From assembly GCF_020164485.1 (NCBI RefSeq), contig NZ_JAIQZA010000001.1:166628-230627 (forward strand): a stretch of DNA of 64,000 nt, written 5' to 3'. The notes below the pieces were generated by a model. That model made no database searches, was not told where the DNA came from, and worked only from the letters and a program-made list of their open reading frames with translations. This DNA is from Salegentibacter tibetensis (lineage in GTDB: Bacteria; Bacteroidota; Bacteroidia; Flavobacteriales; Flavobacteriaceae). Numbering within the stretch: the stretch's first letter is position 1; the number at the start of each line of letters is the position of its first letter. Position numbers and translations under genes: made by a program. This document shows, in pieces, positions 53,861 to 63,007 of this stretch.

Positions 53861-56800
53861 TTAATTTTCGACTGAATTACTTCTATTTGCATTCAACAAA
53901 ATCGAATTCATTTCATTTATTAAAACAGAAAGTTCTTCTGAGAGTTCATTATACACTTTGTAAGCTCCATCGGTAGGTCTTGCCTCTCCGCTATCCACAA
54001 TATTTCCAAGACTTGCTATCTTATTATTAAGTCTTATAGGGAAGTTTAGAGGATCCTGCGGGCTCTCATTTTTTACCTGATAGATTGATTCTTCAATTTC
54101 ATTTAACTTTTCTAAAGTTTGAGGGTCAATATTATCACCCATTTCTTCTTTGTACTCTCTAATTTTAATTACCGCTTCATTTGCTTCACTTACTTTATCC
54201 CTAATCTTAATCAAAAGATCAAATTGTTCTTCCAGATCAGCTTCTGTTACTCCCTGAACTCTGGGATCAATTTTTATTTCAAAAGTTTGAGTTTCAGATT
54301 CACCATTGGCCGTAACTCTTACTTCATAAATTCCAGGCTTAGCGATAGGTCCTTTTTCGGGACTGGCAGACCACAAGATCATATCTTCAAAAACAGTAGC
54401 TCCTGGGTAACGCAAATCCCATTTAAAGGTGTTCAACCCTACTTTATTAGTGGGTATAGATGAATCTTTCTTCTCTTCAGCTGCTTCATCTCCTGCTTCC
54501 TCATTGTCTGTATTTGTTTCTGCTGAATTGTCAATATCTTCTTCTGTAGCTATGGATTCCTCATCTTCCTCTGTTGTAAAACTTTGAACGATCTCTCCTG
54601 AAGAATCCAGAATCTCAATTTTCACCTCCTCAGATTCTTTTCCAAGATTATAATGAAAAACAGCATCCTGAACTCTTCTTACGGCGTAGTAAGGTTTGTA
54701 TAGGTGTAAATCCTTATTGGTTATTTCTTTGCTATATTCTCTTACAGGTGAAATATCATCAAGAATCCACATTGATCTTCCGTGAGTGGCAATAGCAATA
54801 TCCTTTTCAGTTACTGCAAGATCACGAATTGCTACATCTGGAAGATTTAGTTGAAGTGAACTCCAATTCGCCCCATCATTAAAAGAAACATACATTCCAT
54901 GCTCTGTTCCTGCATAAAGAACCCCGGGAGCTGTAATATCTTCCCGCACCACGTGTACGTAATGTCCATCCTGAATTCCATTTGTGATTTTCTCCCAGGT
55001 TTTACCGTAATCATCGGTTTTAAAAATATAGGGTGCCCTGTCGTTCATCTGGTATCTTTTTACAGCAACATAAGCTGTTCCCGGTTGATGCCTGGATGCA
55101 TCAATTATACTTACCCGTGAGTTTTTAGGCAATCCGGGAGGAGTGATATTTTCCCAGGAATCACCGTGATTCCTGGTAATGTGAATCAGTCCATCATCAG
55201 ATCCAGCCCAAATAGTGTTCACATCATGAAAGGATGGAGCTAAAGCATAGATAGTAGCATACAACTCGGGGCCACTCATATCAAGGGTGATTTCACCACC
55301 ACTTTCTCCCATAGTCTCGGGATCGGCATAAGTTAAATCGGGGCTAATTTTCTCCCAGGATTGTCCTTCACTTGTGGTTGTCCATACGTGCTGTGATGTG
55401 ACATACAACCTGTCTTCGAGCGGGGAAAAAACAATAGGATAAGTCCAGTGCACTCTTTCGGGTAAGGTTTCAGCCGGATTTCCCATAAAGTATCGTGGAT
55501 AAGGCTCAATTCGTCTTCTTTCTCCGGTACTCCTATTAAAACGTGTAAGAACACCCGAATAACTTCCGGCATAGAATATATCCAGATTATTGGGATCCTG
55601 AGCGATATAACCGCTCTCCCCTCCTCCTACCGGATAGGAATATGTATACTCTTTAATTGAATTTTCTCTTGAAGTCATAAAATCCCAACCTTCACTGGGA
55701 ATTGCTACGGTACTATTATCCTGCTGCGCTCCTGCAATAAAATAAGGAAAGTCATTTGTTGCTGTAATATGATAAAGCTGTGCTGTTGGATAATCTTCAT
55801 CTGTCCAGGTCTCTCCACCGTTTATGGAGATGGTTCCACCCCCATCGTTGGCCTCGGCCATTCGCATTGGATTATTGGGATCTATCCATAAATCATGATT
55901 GTCTCCATGGGGAACTTCAATTTCGTGATCAAAAGTATTCCCTCCATCTGTAGATTTCCAAAAATCAACGTTAAGTACGTAGACGGTTTCTTTATCCTTA
56001 GGATCGGCGTAGATCCTGGTATAATAAAATGCCCTCTGGCGAAGTTTCCGATCTTCATTAACACGCTCCCAGGTCTTTCCGGCATCGTCTGAACGAAACA
56101 CCCCTCCTTCATTCGCTTCTATTATTGCCCAAACCCGATCGGAATCTTGCGGAGAAACAGTCACGCCAATTTTACCGAGAGGCGTTTCAGGCATCCCGGG
56201 ATTATTACTCAACTCAGTCCAGTTTTCTCCTCCATCTTCAGATTTAAAAAGACCGGAAGCACCACCTCCTCCCCACATTTTCCAGGGCTTACGATAAACT
56301 TCCCAAATAGAAGCATATATAACTTCAGGATTATTAGGATCTATCATCAAATCAGCGGTACCAGCCTTAGGCCCTTTATATAAAACCTTTTTCCAGGATT
56401 TCCCGCCATCTGTAGTTTTAAATACTCCTCGTTCCTCATTCGGACCAAAAGGATGGCCCAAAACAGCTACGTAAACTATATCTGGGTTTGTTGGGTGAAT
56501 GCGGACCCGGGCCACAGTTTGAGAATTCTTTAAACCTACATTTTCCCAGGTTTCTCCGGCATCTATAGATTTATAGATTCCATCTCCCTGCATAATATTT
56601 CCTCTAAACTGGGATTCTCCCATTCCAATATATACTATATCAGGATCACTATCTGCAACATCCACAGCTCCCACAGAAGACGCGTTTATTTGTTTATCTG
56701 TAACGGGCTTCCAGGTAAGACCGCCATCGGTAGTTTTCCAAAGACCACCTCCAGTTGCGCCAAAATAATATTCATTGATACGATCGGCATGACCTGCTAT

Positions 56801-56974
56801 AGCCGTAGAACGTCCACCCCTGTAAGGACCAGCTACACGGTACTCCAAAGTTTGAAAAAGAGTTGAATCGGGTAAAGTTTGTTGCGCCTGAAGGCTGCAA
56901 AAAGGGAAGGGTAAACAGATTAAAACAATTAAAAAATTTTGTAAAAACCTGAATGGAATACTAGAATTCTCCAT
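53861..56974 (-). CDS. Secreted sortilin/BNR-repeat (VPS10-like) protein
   Basis: This 1037-residue exported protein has a signal peptide (cleaved near CSLQAQ) and a beta-propeller built of BNR/Asp-box repeats such as TTDGGLTW, SIDAGETWENV, TTDGGKSW, SEDGGENWTEL, SDDAGKTW, STDGG and KTDDYGKTWEKI across residues about 40-720, the pattern of VPS10/sortilin and sialidase-like proteins. An acidic low-complexity stretch (about 795-840, rich in Glu/Asp) and a coiled-coil tail follow. It is often labelled glycosyl hydrolase, but a catalytic role is unproven. It has its own terminator. Confidence 0.85.
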   Translation of the reverse strand: MENSSIPFRFLQNFLIVLICLPFPFCSLQAQQTLPDSTLFQTLEYRVAGPYRGGRSTAIAGHADRINEYYFGATGGGLWKTTDGGLTWKPVTDKQINASSVGAVDVADSDPDIVYIGMGESQFRGNIMQGDGIYKSIDAGETWENVGLKNSQTVARVRIHPTNPDIVYVAVLGHPFGPNEERGVFKTTDGGKSWKKVLYKGPKAGTADLMIDPNNPEVIYASIWEVYRKPWKMWGGGGASGLFKSEDGGENWTELSNNPGMPETPLGKIGVTVSPQDSDRVWAIIEANEGGVFRSDDAGKTWERVNEDRKLRQRAFYYTRIYADPKDKETVYVLNVDFWKSTDGGNTFDHEIEVPHGDNHDLWIDPNNPMRMAEANDGGGTISINGGETWTDEDYPTAQLYHITATNDFPYFIAGAQQDNSTVAIPSEGWDFMTSRENSIKEYTYSYPVGGGESGYIAQDPNNLDIFYAGSYSGVLTRFNRSTGERRRIEPYPRYFMGNPAETLPERVHWTYPIVFSPLEDRLYVTSQHVWTTTSEGQSWEKISPDLTYADPETMGESGGEITLDMSGPELYATIYALAPSFHDVNTIWAGSDDGLIHITRNHGDSWENITPPGLPKNSRVSIIDASRHQPGTAYVAVKRYQMNDRAPYIFKTDDYGKTWEKITNGIQDGHYVHVVREDITAPGVLYAGTEHGMYVSFNDGANWSSLQLNLPDVAIRDLAVTEKDIAIATHGRSMWILDDISPVREYSKEITNKDLHLYKPYYAVRRVQDAVFHYNLGKESEEVKIEILDSSGEIVQSFTTEEDEESIATEEDIDNSAETNTDNEEAGDEAAEEKKDSSIPTNKVGLNTFKWDLRYPGATVFEDMILWSASPEKGPIAKPGIYEVRVTANGESETQTFEIKIDPRVQGVTEADLEEQFDLLIKIRDKVSEANEAVIKIREYKEEMGDNIDPQTLEKLNEIEESIYQVKNESPQDPLNFPIRLNNKIASLGNIVDSGEARPTDGAYKVYNELSEELSVLINEMNSILLNANRSNSVEN

Positions 56975-57349
56975 AAGTACTTTAGTTTGAGTTTAAATTA
57001 ATGGATTGGCTTATTTAAAGTTTATTTTTTATTCTCATGCATTTAGAGGCTGCTTGAACAGAAGAGACAGCTCTTTTCTTTTCAAGAAAACTCACGTCAG
57101 GTCTTTCGAGATCTCAACTCGTAATTGATCTGGATATTACAGATGAAAAAATCTGATGAAAGTTAGGATTTCAACTTTTTTATGAAACCAATCTACAATA
57201 AATTCTTAAAATCCTAAAAATTGAAGCACAATAAAAAAGGAACTATAATATTATAGTGATATGTTTTTATTAACCTCAGTTAAAACTTATAATTCATAAA
57301 AAAGGTCGCTAAAAAGCGACCTTAAATTAAGGTGATAAGCAGGTATGAA
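56975..57349. other. Intergenic region without a convincing gene
   Basis: These 375 bases between the BNR-protein gene and gdhA hold the gdhA terminator at 57302-57323 and AT-rich sequence; a G+C-richer segment around 57040-57130 reads CTTTCGAGATCTCAACTC and may be part of a dispersed repeat. No coding frame of note was found. The promoter of the BNR gene must lie here, but I see no exact -7 match. Confidence 0.5.
57302..57325. terminator. Rho-independent terminator of gdhA
   Basis: AAGGTCGC (57302-57309) pairs with GCGACCTT (57316-57323), with the T-rich run on the minus-strand side. It lies 27 bases past the gdhA stop. Confidence 0.85.
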
Positions 57350-58693
57350 TTACACTACTCCCTGGGCAAGCATGGCATCGGCAACTTTTACAAAACCGGC
57401 AATATTTGCACCTTTAACGTAGTCTATATAACCATCTTCTTCTTTTCCGAATTCTACACAACGCTCGTGAATATCGTTCATAATCGCGTGAAGTTTTTTG
57501 TCAACTTCTTGCGAAGTCCAGTTATATCGCATAGAGTTCTGGCTCATTTCTAAACCTGAAGTGGCAACACCACCAGCGTTAGAAGCTTTACCGGGAGAGA
57601 AAAGGATTTTTGCTTCCTTAAATACCTCCACAGCATCTGGAGTACAGGGCATATTCGCACCTTCGCCAATACAGATACAACCATTCTCAACTAATTTCTT
57701 AGCATCAGCCTCTTCCAGTTCGTTTTGAGTTGCACAAGGTAGCGCAACATCGCATTTCACTCCCCAAGGAGTTTCCCCTTCAAAATATTTAGCTGAAGGA
57801 TACTTATCTACATATTCGCTAATTCTTCCGCGTCTTACATTTTTAAGATCCATAATAAACTGAAGCTTTTCTTCATCAATTCCAGCTTCGTCATAAATAT
57901 AACCACCTGAATCACTCATGGTTAAGATCTTAGCTTTAAATTCCAGGGCTTTCTCGGCAGCATACTGCGCTACATTTCCAGATCCAGAAACAACAACGGT
58001 TTTTCCTTCAAAAGATTCATCTCTTGTTCTAAGCATATTTTGCGCAAAATATACATTTCCATATCCTGTTGCTTCGGGACGAATTAAAGAACCACCATAA
58101 GAAAGTCCTTTCCCGGTTAAAATTCCGGTGAATTCATTTTGCAATCTTTTGTACTGGCCAAACATATAACCAACTTCACGGCCACCAACCCCAATATCTC
58201 CCGCAGGAACATCGGTATCGGCACCGATATGCCGGTAAAGTTCTGTCATAAAACTCTGGCAGAAACGCATTACCTCGTTATCAGATTTTCCTTTAGGATC
58301 AAAATCAGACCCACCTTTTCCTCCACCCATAGGCAAAGTGGTAAGGCTGTTTTTAAATACCTGCTCAAAAGCGAGGAATTTAAGGATACTAAGATTTACA
58401 GAAGGGTGAAAACGCAATCCGCCTTTATAAGGTCCAATTGCAGAATTCATTTGAATTCTAAAACCGCGATTTACCTGAATATTACCTTTATCATCCAACC
58501 AGGAAACCCTGAACATAATTACTCGTTCTGGTTCTACCATACGCTCCAGCAATTGCATGTTCTGATACTTTTTATTCTTTTCTATAAAAGGAATAATCGT
58601 TTCAGCAACTTCGTGCACGGCCTGCATAAATTCCGGTTCGTTTTGATTTCTTTGAGATACTTTATCCAGAAAATCTTGTATATTTTGTTCCAT
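57350..58693 (-). CDS. gdhA: Glutamate dehydrogenase (NADP-type)
   Basis: GdhA forms glutamate from 2-oxoglutarate and ammonia and is the main ammonium assimilation route in many Bacteroidota. The 447-residue enzyme is of the hexameric small type. It shows the substrate motif PMGGGKGGSDFDPKGKSDNE with the catalytic lysine, the nucleotide-binding VVVSGSGNVAQYAAEKALE and GEGANMPCTPDAVEVF, and the C-terminal helix. The length and the GSGNVAQYA loop fit the NADP(H)-preferring group. It has a strong promoter and a terminator and is monocistronic. Confidence 0.96.
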   Translation of the reverse strand: MEQNIQDFLDKVSQRNQNEPEFMQAVHEVAETIIPFIEKNKKYQNMQLLERMVEPERVIMFRVSWLDDKGNIQVNRGFRIQMNSAIGPYKGGLRFHPSVNLSILKFLAFEQVFKNSLTTLPMGGGKGGSDFDPKGKSDNEVMRFCQSFMTELYRHIGADTDVPAGDIGVGGREVGYMFGQYKRLQNEFTGILTGKGLSYGGSLIRPEATGYGNVYFAQNMLRTRDESFEGKTVVVSGSGNVAQYAAEKALEFKAKILTMSDSGGYIYDEAGIDEEKLQFIMDLKNVRRGRISEYVDKYPSAKYFEGETPWGVKCDVALPCATQNELEEADAKKLVENGCICIGEGANMPCTPDAVEVFKEAKILFSPGKASNAGGVATSGLEMSQNSMRYNWTSQEVDKKLHAIMNDIHERCVEFGKEEDGYIDYVKGANIAGFVKVADAMLAQGVV

Positions 58694-58742
58694 ATTATGT
58701 GATACTACAAATAGTTTATAAAAAAAACTGTGTTTTATGTTG

Positions 58743-58776
58743 CAAATATATGGGTTCTATAAAAAATGACCTCAAA
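58743..58776 (-). promoter_or_regulatory. gdhA promoter
   Basis: On the minus strand TTTG (complement of 58773-58776) is followed after 22 bases by TATATTTG (complement of 58743-58750), a consensus Bacteroidota promoter. It predicts a start near 58737 and a leader of about 43 bases before the gdhA ATG at 58693. Confidence 0.8.
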
Positions 58777-58864
58777 TTTTTGTCTTTTCATATAAAATTA
58801 ACGTCTTCGATTTAGGGATTTTCAAGTAGAGTACAATCTGTAATTTTTGTTAAAGTAGTTTTTA

Positions 58865-58872
58865 TATATTTG
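58865..58872 (+). promoter_or_regulatory. -7 element of the THC0290_0291-like gene
   Basis: TATATTTG fits TAnnTTTG; a TTTG at 58846-58849 is 15 bases upstream, slightly close for -33. The gene's ATG is 23 bases downstream. Confidence 0.45.
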
Positions 58873-58894
58873 TTCTTCGCTCAAGCCTGAATGA

Positions 58895-59674
58895 ATGTGC
58901 AATTGCAAAATATTTTTAGCTTTTATCGTTTTCATTTTACTCTTTCAGGTAAAGGGTTATTCTCAATTTGGCATTGCCCACGAAATAGCCGTTAAAGCAG
59001 GACCAGCCTCATTTTTTACCGATTATGGCGAACGCTGGAATGTAAAAAACAACCTTAACAATGCCGGCTACGGAATAGGAATTTCACATTATATGAATTT
59101 CGCCTATAAAAGCGATTGTCATTATTCCCAAACCGCCTCTTTCTTTACCAATCATTTTAGAATTAGAAATGAACTGGATTATTTTTACTCCAAACTAGAG
59201 CATTTTGGTCCTGTGGCCAGCAAACCTACTCTCGGCGGGCAATTGTTAAGAGCGATGCACGGGGAAAGTGAGATTATTGAAGGCGGAATACACCTGGAAT
59301 ACCACCCTTTTCGTATCAGGGATTTTACCCACTCTGGTTATATGTTCTCCCCCTATGTAAGTTTAGGAGGGCATTTTGTGTCTTACAAACCTGATGCTTA
59401 TTCTGATTTAGGTTCCCTGGAAAACCCAAAAAACGTATTTCCAACTTTTGTTGGAGGAATGAATTTTGAACGCGGCACCACGTATGCCATAATTGGCGGA
59501 TTGGGGGTGCGATACCGTCTAGGGTTTAGACACGATCTCTTAATTGAAGCCAGGGGCCAATACTATGGAAGCGATTGGCTTGATGGATTGAATATAGATG
59601 CACCACAAAATAAATTCAACGATTATATTTTTTGGCTTAATGTGGGCTATGTGTACTACATCAATTTTCAATAG
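58895..59674 (+). CDS. THC0290_0291-family exported protein (beta-barrel-like)
   Basis: This 259-residue protein has an N-terminal signal (hydrophobic to about residue 23, VKGYSQ) and a body of alternating strands: FGIAHEIAVKAGPASFFTDYGERW, YGIGISHYMNFAYKSDC, RAMHGESEIIEGGIHLEYHPFRIRDF and a terminal FWLNVGYVYYINF. I recognise the THC0290_0291 family of Flavobacteriia, of unknown function; the pattern suggests an outer-membrane beta-barrel. Its 3' end overlaps the convergent pncA gene by 14 bases. Confidence 0.82.
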   Translation: MCNCKIFLAFIVFILLFQVKGYSQFGIAHEIAVKAGPASFFTDYGERWNVKNNLNNAGYGIGISHYMNFAYKSDCHYSQTASFFTNHFRIRNELDYFYSKLEHFGPVASKPTLGGQLLRAMHGESEIIEGGIHLEYHPFRIRDFTHSGYMFSPYVSLGGHFVSYKPDAYSDLGSLENPKNVFPTFVGGMNFERGTTYAIIGGLGVRYRLGFRHDLLIEARGQYYGSDWLDGLNIDAPQNKFNDYIFWLNVGYVYYINFQ

Positions 59675-60272
59675 CTTCAGCAGTAATAATTTTTCCGCCC
59701 AAATCCTCTAATTCAGCTTTTGCTTTCTTAAAATCTTCCGCATCAAGAGCACGTGTAGCATCTTCAATAATGGTAGCTTTAAAACCTTCTTTAATAGCAT
59801 CCTTAGCCGTAAAATAAACACAAATTTCAGCTGCAAGTCCGCAGAAATAAAGATCATCGGCCTTCTTTTCCTTTAAATAGCCAGTAAGCCCCGTAGATTT
59901 TAGATGTTTATTATCGTAAAAAGCACTGTAGCTATCAATTTCAGGATTGGTTCCTTTTCTAAAGATCGCTTCAATTTTTGCTGTTTTTAAATTTTCATTA
60001 AATTCGGCACCATCGGTATTTTGTACGCAATGTTCCGGCCACATTACCTGCTCAGTTCCGTTAAGGTCTATTGTTTCAAATTCCTTTTTTCCCATATGGC
60101 TACTGGCAAAACTGGCGTGAGCCTTAGGATGCCAATCCTGGGAAGCAATCACCAGATCAAACTTTTTTTGAAGCTTATTTATTACCGGAATGATCTCATC
60201 TCCATTTGGAACGGCAAGTGAGCCCCCCGGCATAAAATCGTTTTGAGGATCTACAATAATCAAGGTTTTCAT
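59661..60272 (-). CDS. pncA: Nicotinamidase
   Basis: PncA hydrolyses nicotinamide to nicotinate, the first step of NAD salvage. The 203-residue enzyme carries the catalytic triad Asp8 (VDPQND), Lys106 and Cys151 (LAAEICVYF), and the metal-binding Asp46, His48 and His52 in SQDWHPKAHASF. The start at 60272 fits. It is the last gene of an operon in which pncB precedes it by seven bases and a macro-domain gene comes first, so consecutive salvage steps are coupled. Confidence 0.95.
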   Translation of the reverse strand: MKTLIIVDPQNDFMPGGSLAVPNGDEIIPVINKLQKKFDLVIASQDWHPKAHASFASSHMGKKEFETIDLNGTEQVMWPEHCVQNTDGAEFNENLKTAKIEAIFRKGTNPEIDSYSAFYDNKHLKSTGLTGYLKEKKADDLYFCGLAAEICVYFTAKDAIKEGFKATIIEDATRALDAEDFKKAKAELEDLGGKIITAEAIEN

Positions 60273-60279
60273 ATACTTC

Positions 60280-61683
60280 TTAATTTTTAAAAGATGTAAT
60301 TAACTTGTCTCGTTCTGATTTTAAGGCTTCACTAATTCCCACTTTATAAATATGCGGATTATTAAAGCGTTTAAATTCAAAAGAAAGTTCGGCGAGCCGG
60401 TTTTTACTGTATTCAGCGATTTCCTGAAGCGATCTATGTTCCAATTTGTTTTCGCCATTTTCCATAACCGGTTGTAGCAAAGGCTCTTTTTGCAAGCCAT
60501 CAACTTTCATATGCTTATAAGGTTCAAAAGGATGTATCATATTTTCAATATTATCCTCTTCGAAAAGAGCAACCAGATCGCCACCAACACATTCCCCCTG
60601 AGAATCCCTTAAACGATACACCTGCTTTTTATGCGGAAGGGTAACCTTTACAATGCTTTCTGAAATTTTAATCCTTGGTTTTCCATTAGAATACGCCAAT
60701 TTGTAAACTCCGTCCAAGGCGGCATCAGGACTACCAATAACCAGGTTGGTGCCTACGCCAAAAACATCTATCCTGGCGCCTTGCTCAAGCAAACTTTTTA
60801 TCACATTTTCGTCTAACTGATTTGACGCGGCAATTTTCACATAATCAAAACCGGCCGCATCCAGCATTTTTCTACTTTGCTTGGACAGGTAGGCTAAATC
60901 CCCACTATCAAGCCTTATGGCCATTAATTTATGGCCGCGTTCTTCCATCTCTTTAGCCACTTTAATCGCGTTAGGAACACCACTTTTAAGCGTATCGTAT
61001 GTATCTACAAGAAGCACACATTCTTTTGGCCTGCCTTCAGCAAAATCCCTGAAAGCAGTGATCTCCTCATCATAACTTTGAATAAAAGAATGTGCCATAG
61101 TTCCTGAAACCGGAATATCAAAATCCCTGCCCGCAACCACATTACTTGTTCCGTCAAAACCACCAATTATGGCTGCACGGGTAGCATAGTACCCGCCGGG
61201 ACCCTGCGCCCTTCTTAATCCGAAATCGAGTAAAGTTCGTTCCCCTGAAACCAGTTTAATACGACTGGCTTTTGTAGCGATAAGGGTTTGAAAATTGAGT
61301 AAATTCAGCAGGATTGTTTCTATAATCTGGGCTTCGATTATATTGGCTTCCACCTGCAAAACCGGACGTGTAGGTAAAACCACATCACCTTCCTGTACCG
61401 AATAAATATTTCCGCGGAATTTAAAATCTTTCAGATAATCCAGGAAATCATCATCAAAATCCTGTGTTTTCAGGTATTCCAGATCTTTGTTGCTGAATTT
61501 TATGTTTTCAATTATTTCCAGTAAATCCTGGAGTCCGGCAAAAATCGCATAACCCCCATTAAAAGGGAGCTTTCTGAAGAAATAATCGAAAATTGCGGTA
61601 TGGTCTTTTTGGCCTTTTTTAAAATATACCTGGGCCATCGCCAGTTGATACTGGTCGGTATAAGTAGCTGAAAAATTTAGCAT
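60280..61683 (-). CDS. pncB: Nicotinate phosphoribosyltransferase
   Basis: PncB converts nicotinate and PRPP to nicotinate mononucleotide, the step after PncA. The 467-residue protein has YQLAMAQVYF at its N-terminus, LLDFGLRRAQGPGGYYATRAAIIGGFDGTSN with the regulated histidine region, and RLDSGDLAYLSKQSRKMLDAAGFD, the phosphate-binding stretch of the family. It lies 14 bases after the macro-domain gene and seven before pncA. Confidence 0.95.
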   Translation of the reverse strand: MLNFSATYTDQYQLAMAQVYFKKGQKDHTAIFDYFFRKLPFNGGYAIFAGLQDLLEIIENIKFSNKDLEYLKTQDFDDDFLDYLKDFKFRGNIYSVQEGDVVLPTRPVLQVEANIIEAQIIETILLNLLNFQTLIATKASRIKLVSGERTLLDFGLRRAQGPGGYYATRAAIIGGFDGTSNVVAGRDFDIPVSGTMAHSFIQSYDEEITAFRDFAEGRPKECVLLVDTYDTLKSGVPNAIKVAKEMEERGHKLMAIRLDSGDLAYLSKQSRKMLDAAGFDYVKIAASNQLDENVIKSLLEQGARIDVFGVGTNLVIGSPDAALDGVYKLAYSNGKPRIKISESIVKVTLPHKKQVYRLRDSQGECVGGDLVALFEEDNIENMIHPFEPYKHMKVDGLQKEPLLQPVMENGENKLEHRSLQEIAEYSKNRLAELSFEFKRFNNPHIYKVGISEALKSERDKLITSFKN

Positions 61684-61697
61684 AGCTTCTGGTTGGT

Positions 61698-62225
61698 TTA
61701 TACTTCGGCAAGCATCGCTTTGTAAATTTCAAGGTCTGCTTCACTGAATAACACAAATTTAAGCTTTTGCAGGTGTTTAAGCTTTGGGATTTCGGCTAAA
61801 ATTGTATTAAAACTGATCTTCGTCGCCTCTTTTATCGGGTAACCAAAAGCTCCCGTAGAAATAGCAGGAAAAGCAACCGACTTTACCTGCTTCTCTTCTG
61901 AACGCTTTAAAGCATTCCTGTAGCAGTTTTCTAAAAGTTTATCTTCAGGCTTGTCGCGACCGTAAACCGGCCCCAAACAATGAATTACATATTCGTTGGG
62001 CAAATTATGTGCGCCGGTTATAACAGCCTCCCCGGGAGAGATAGGAGCAAGGGGTTTACATTCTTCGTAAAGTCCCGGTCCTGCGGCACGATGAAGTGCT
62101 CCTGCCACACCACCGCCAATAGCAAGTTCGGCATTGGCTGCATTTACTACGGCTTCTACATCTGGTTGATTGGCTATATCTCCTTTGGCTACTTCAATTT
62201 CAATGTTCTCAAAGACGGTTTTCAT
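61698..62225 (-). CDS. Macro domain protein (O-acetyl-ADP-ribose deacetylase-like)
   Basis: This 175-residue protein is a single macro domain, a module that binds ADP-ribose or its derivatives. Signature segments are EAVVNAANAELAIGGGVAGALHRAAG with the ADP-ribose loop, GEAVITGAHNLPNEYVIHCLGP and VAFPAISTGAFGYPI. MacroD/YmdB-type members remove ADP-ribose from proteins or deacetylate O-acetyl-ADP-ribose. The ATG at 62225 (MKTVFENIEIE) is the family-like start; the 62273 extension is not. It is the first gene of an operon with pncB and pncA, linking ADP-ribose turnover to NAD resynthesis. Confidence 0.92.
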   Translation of the reverse strand: MKTVFENIEIEVAKGDIANQPDVEAVVNAANAELAIGGGVAGALHRAAGPGLYEECKPLAPISPGEAVITGAHNLPNEYVIHCLGPVYGRDKPEDKLLENCYRNALKRSEEKQVKSVAFPAISTGAFGYPIKEATKISFNTILAEIPKLKHLQKLKFVLFSEADLEIYKAMLAEV

Positions 62226-62416
62226 AGCTAAATGTTTAAAATTAGATTGTATAATAATATAACCAAAAATCATAAAACCCAGGTGTATAAATGTTTTTTA
62301 AAGATCATTTCTTTATTACCTATTTTAATATTATTTTTATAAAAAGCTGTTTTTCAGAATGTTTGCCTCTATTTCTAATGGATACAGTATTTCTTTAATT
62401 TCTAAAAACTGAAGTT

Positions 62417-63007
62417 ATGAAGATGAATAAAAATTTATGGAGGTTAACTTTAATTACCCTTCTAAGCCTTTTGATAATTCCGACTTTCGATCACCCCCTT
62501 TTTGCACAAGAGGATGAAAATCCCAGTGATATCTCTGAATTAATCCACAATAAAAAAGCGCCTGAATTTTCGCTGAAAAGTCTGGATGCGGAAACGATTA
62601 GCCTTAGAGATTATAAAGGTAAAATACTGGTGGTTCATATCGCGACCACCTGGTGTCCCTTCTGCAATGCCGAGGCGCCCCACCTGGAAAAGTTATACCA
62701 GGATTATAAAGACAAGAACGTGGAGGTCCTGATCATTGATGTAAAGGAACCTAAAGAACTTGTTGAAAAACAACTAAAAGAAAAACATAATCTGAGTTTT
62801 CCCATTTTACTTGATCCTGAAGGAGAGGTTGCTGCAAGCTTTGCACCTAAAGATGTGCTCCCCGATCTTTCACGCGACGAAGTGATGCTGGCCTCTAACA
62901 TCATTATAGATGAGGAAGGTAAGATCCAGTTTATGTCGCTTCTTGACACCAGGAATTTTGATGCTGAGCTGGTAGAACTAAAAAAACGACTCAATGAAAT
63001 ACTGTAA
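62417..63007 (+). CDS. TlpA-type thiol-disulfide oxidoreductase
   Basis: This 196-residue exported redoxin has a signal peptide (cleaved after LFAQ, residue 31) and a thioredoxin fold with the active site WCPFC (Cys80, Cys83), preceded by the TlpA/AhpC-like KAPEFSLKSLDAETISLRDYKGK. The cysteines lie in the periplasm, where the protein would reduce or isomerise disulfides or supply electrons to other factors. The next gene overlaps its last 14 bases, so the pair is translationally coupled. Confidence 0.9.
   Translation: MKMNKNLWRLTLITLLSLLIIPTFDHPLFAQEDENPSDISELIHNKKAPEFSLKSLDAETISLRDYKGKILVVHIATTWCPFCNAEAPHLEKLYQDYKDKNVEVLIIDVKEPKELVEKQLKEKHNLSFPILLDPEGEVAASFAPKDVLPDLSRDEVMLASNIIIDEEGKIQFMSLLDTRNFDAELVELKKRLNEIL

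Noticed and set aside
53861..56974. Periodic pattern considered as a DNA repeat or CRISPR-like array
   Set aside because: The periodicity is at protein level (Asp-box repeats of a beta-propeller); the DNA units are not identical and have no spacers.
57040..57130. G+C-richer intergenic segment with CTTTCGAGATCTC
   Set aside because: It may be a repeat fragment but no second copy is visible in the window and no strong hairpin could be confirmed.
58139..58702. 187-codon plus-strand frame
   Set aside because: It is antisense to the gdhA 5' half, which has full family motifs and a consensus promoter.
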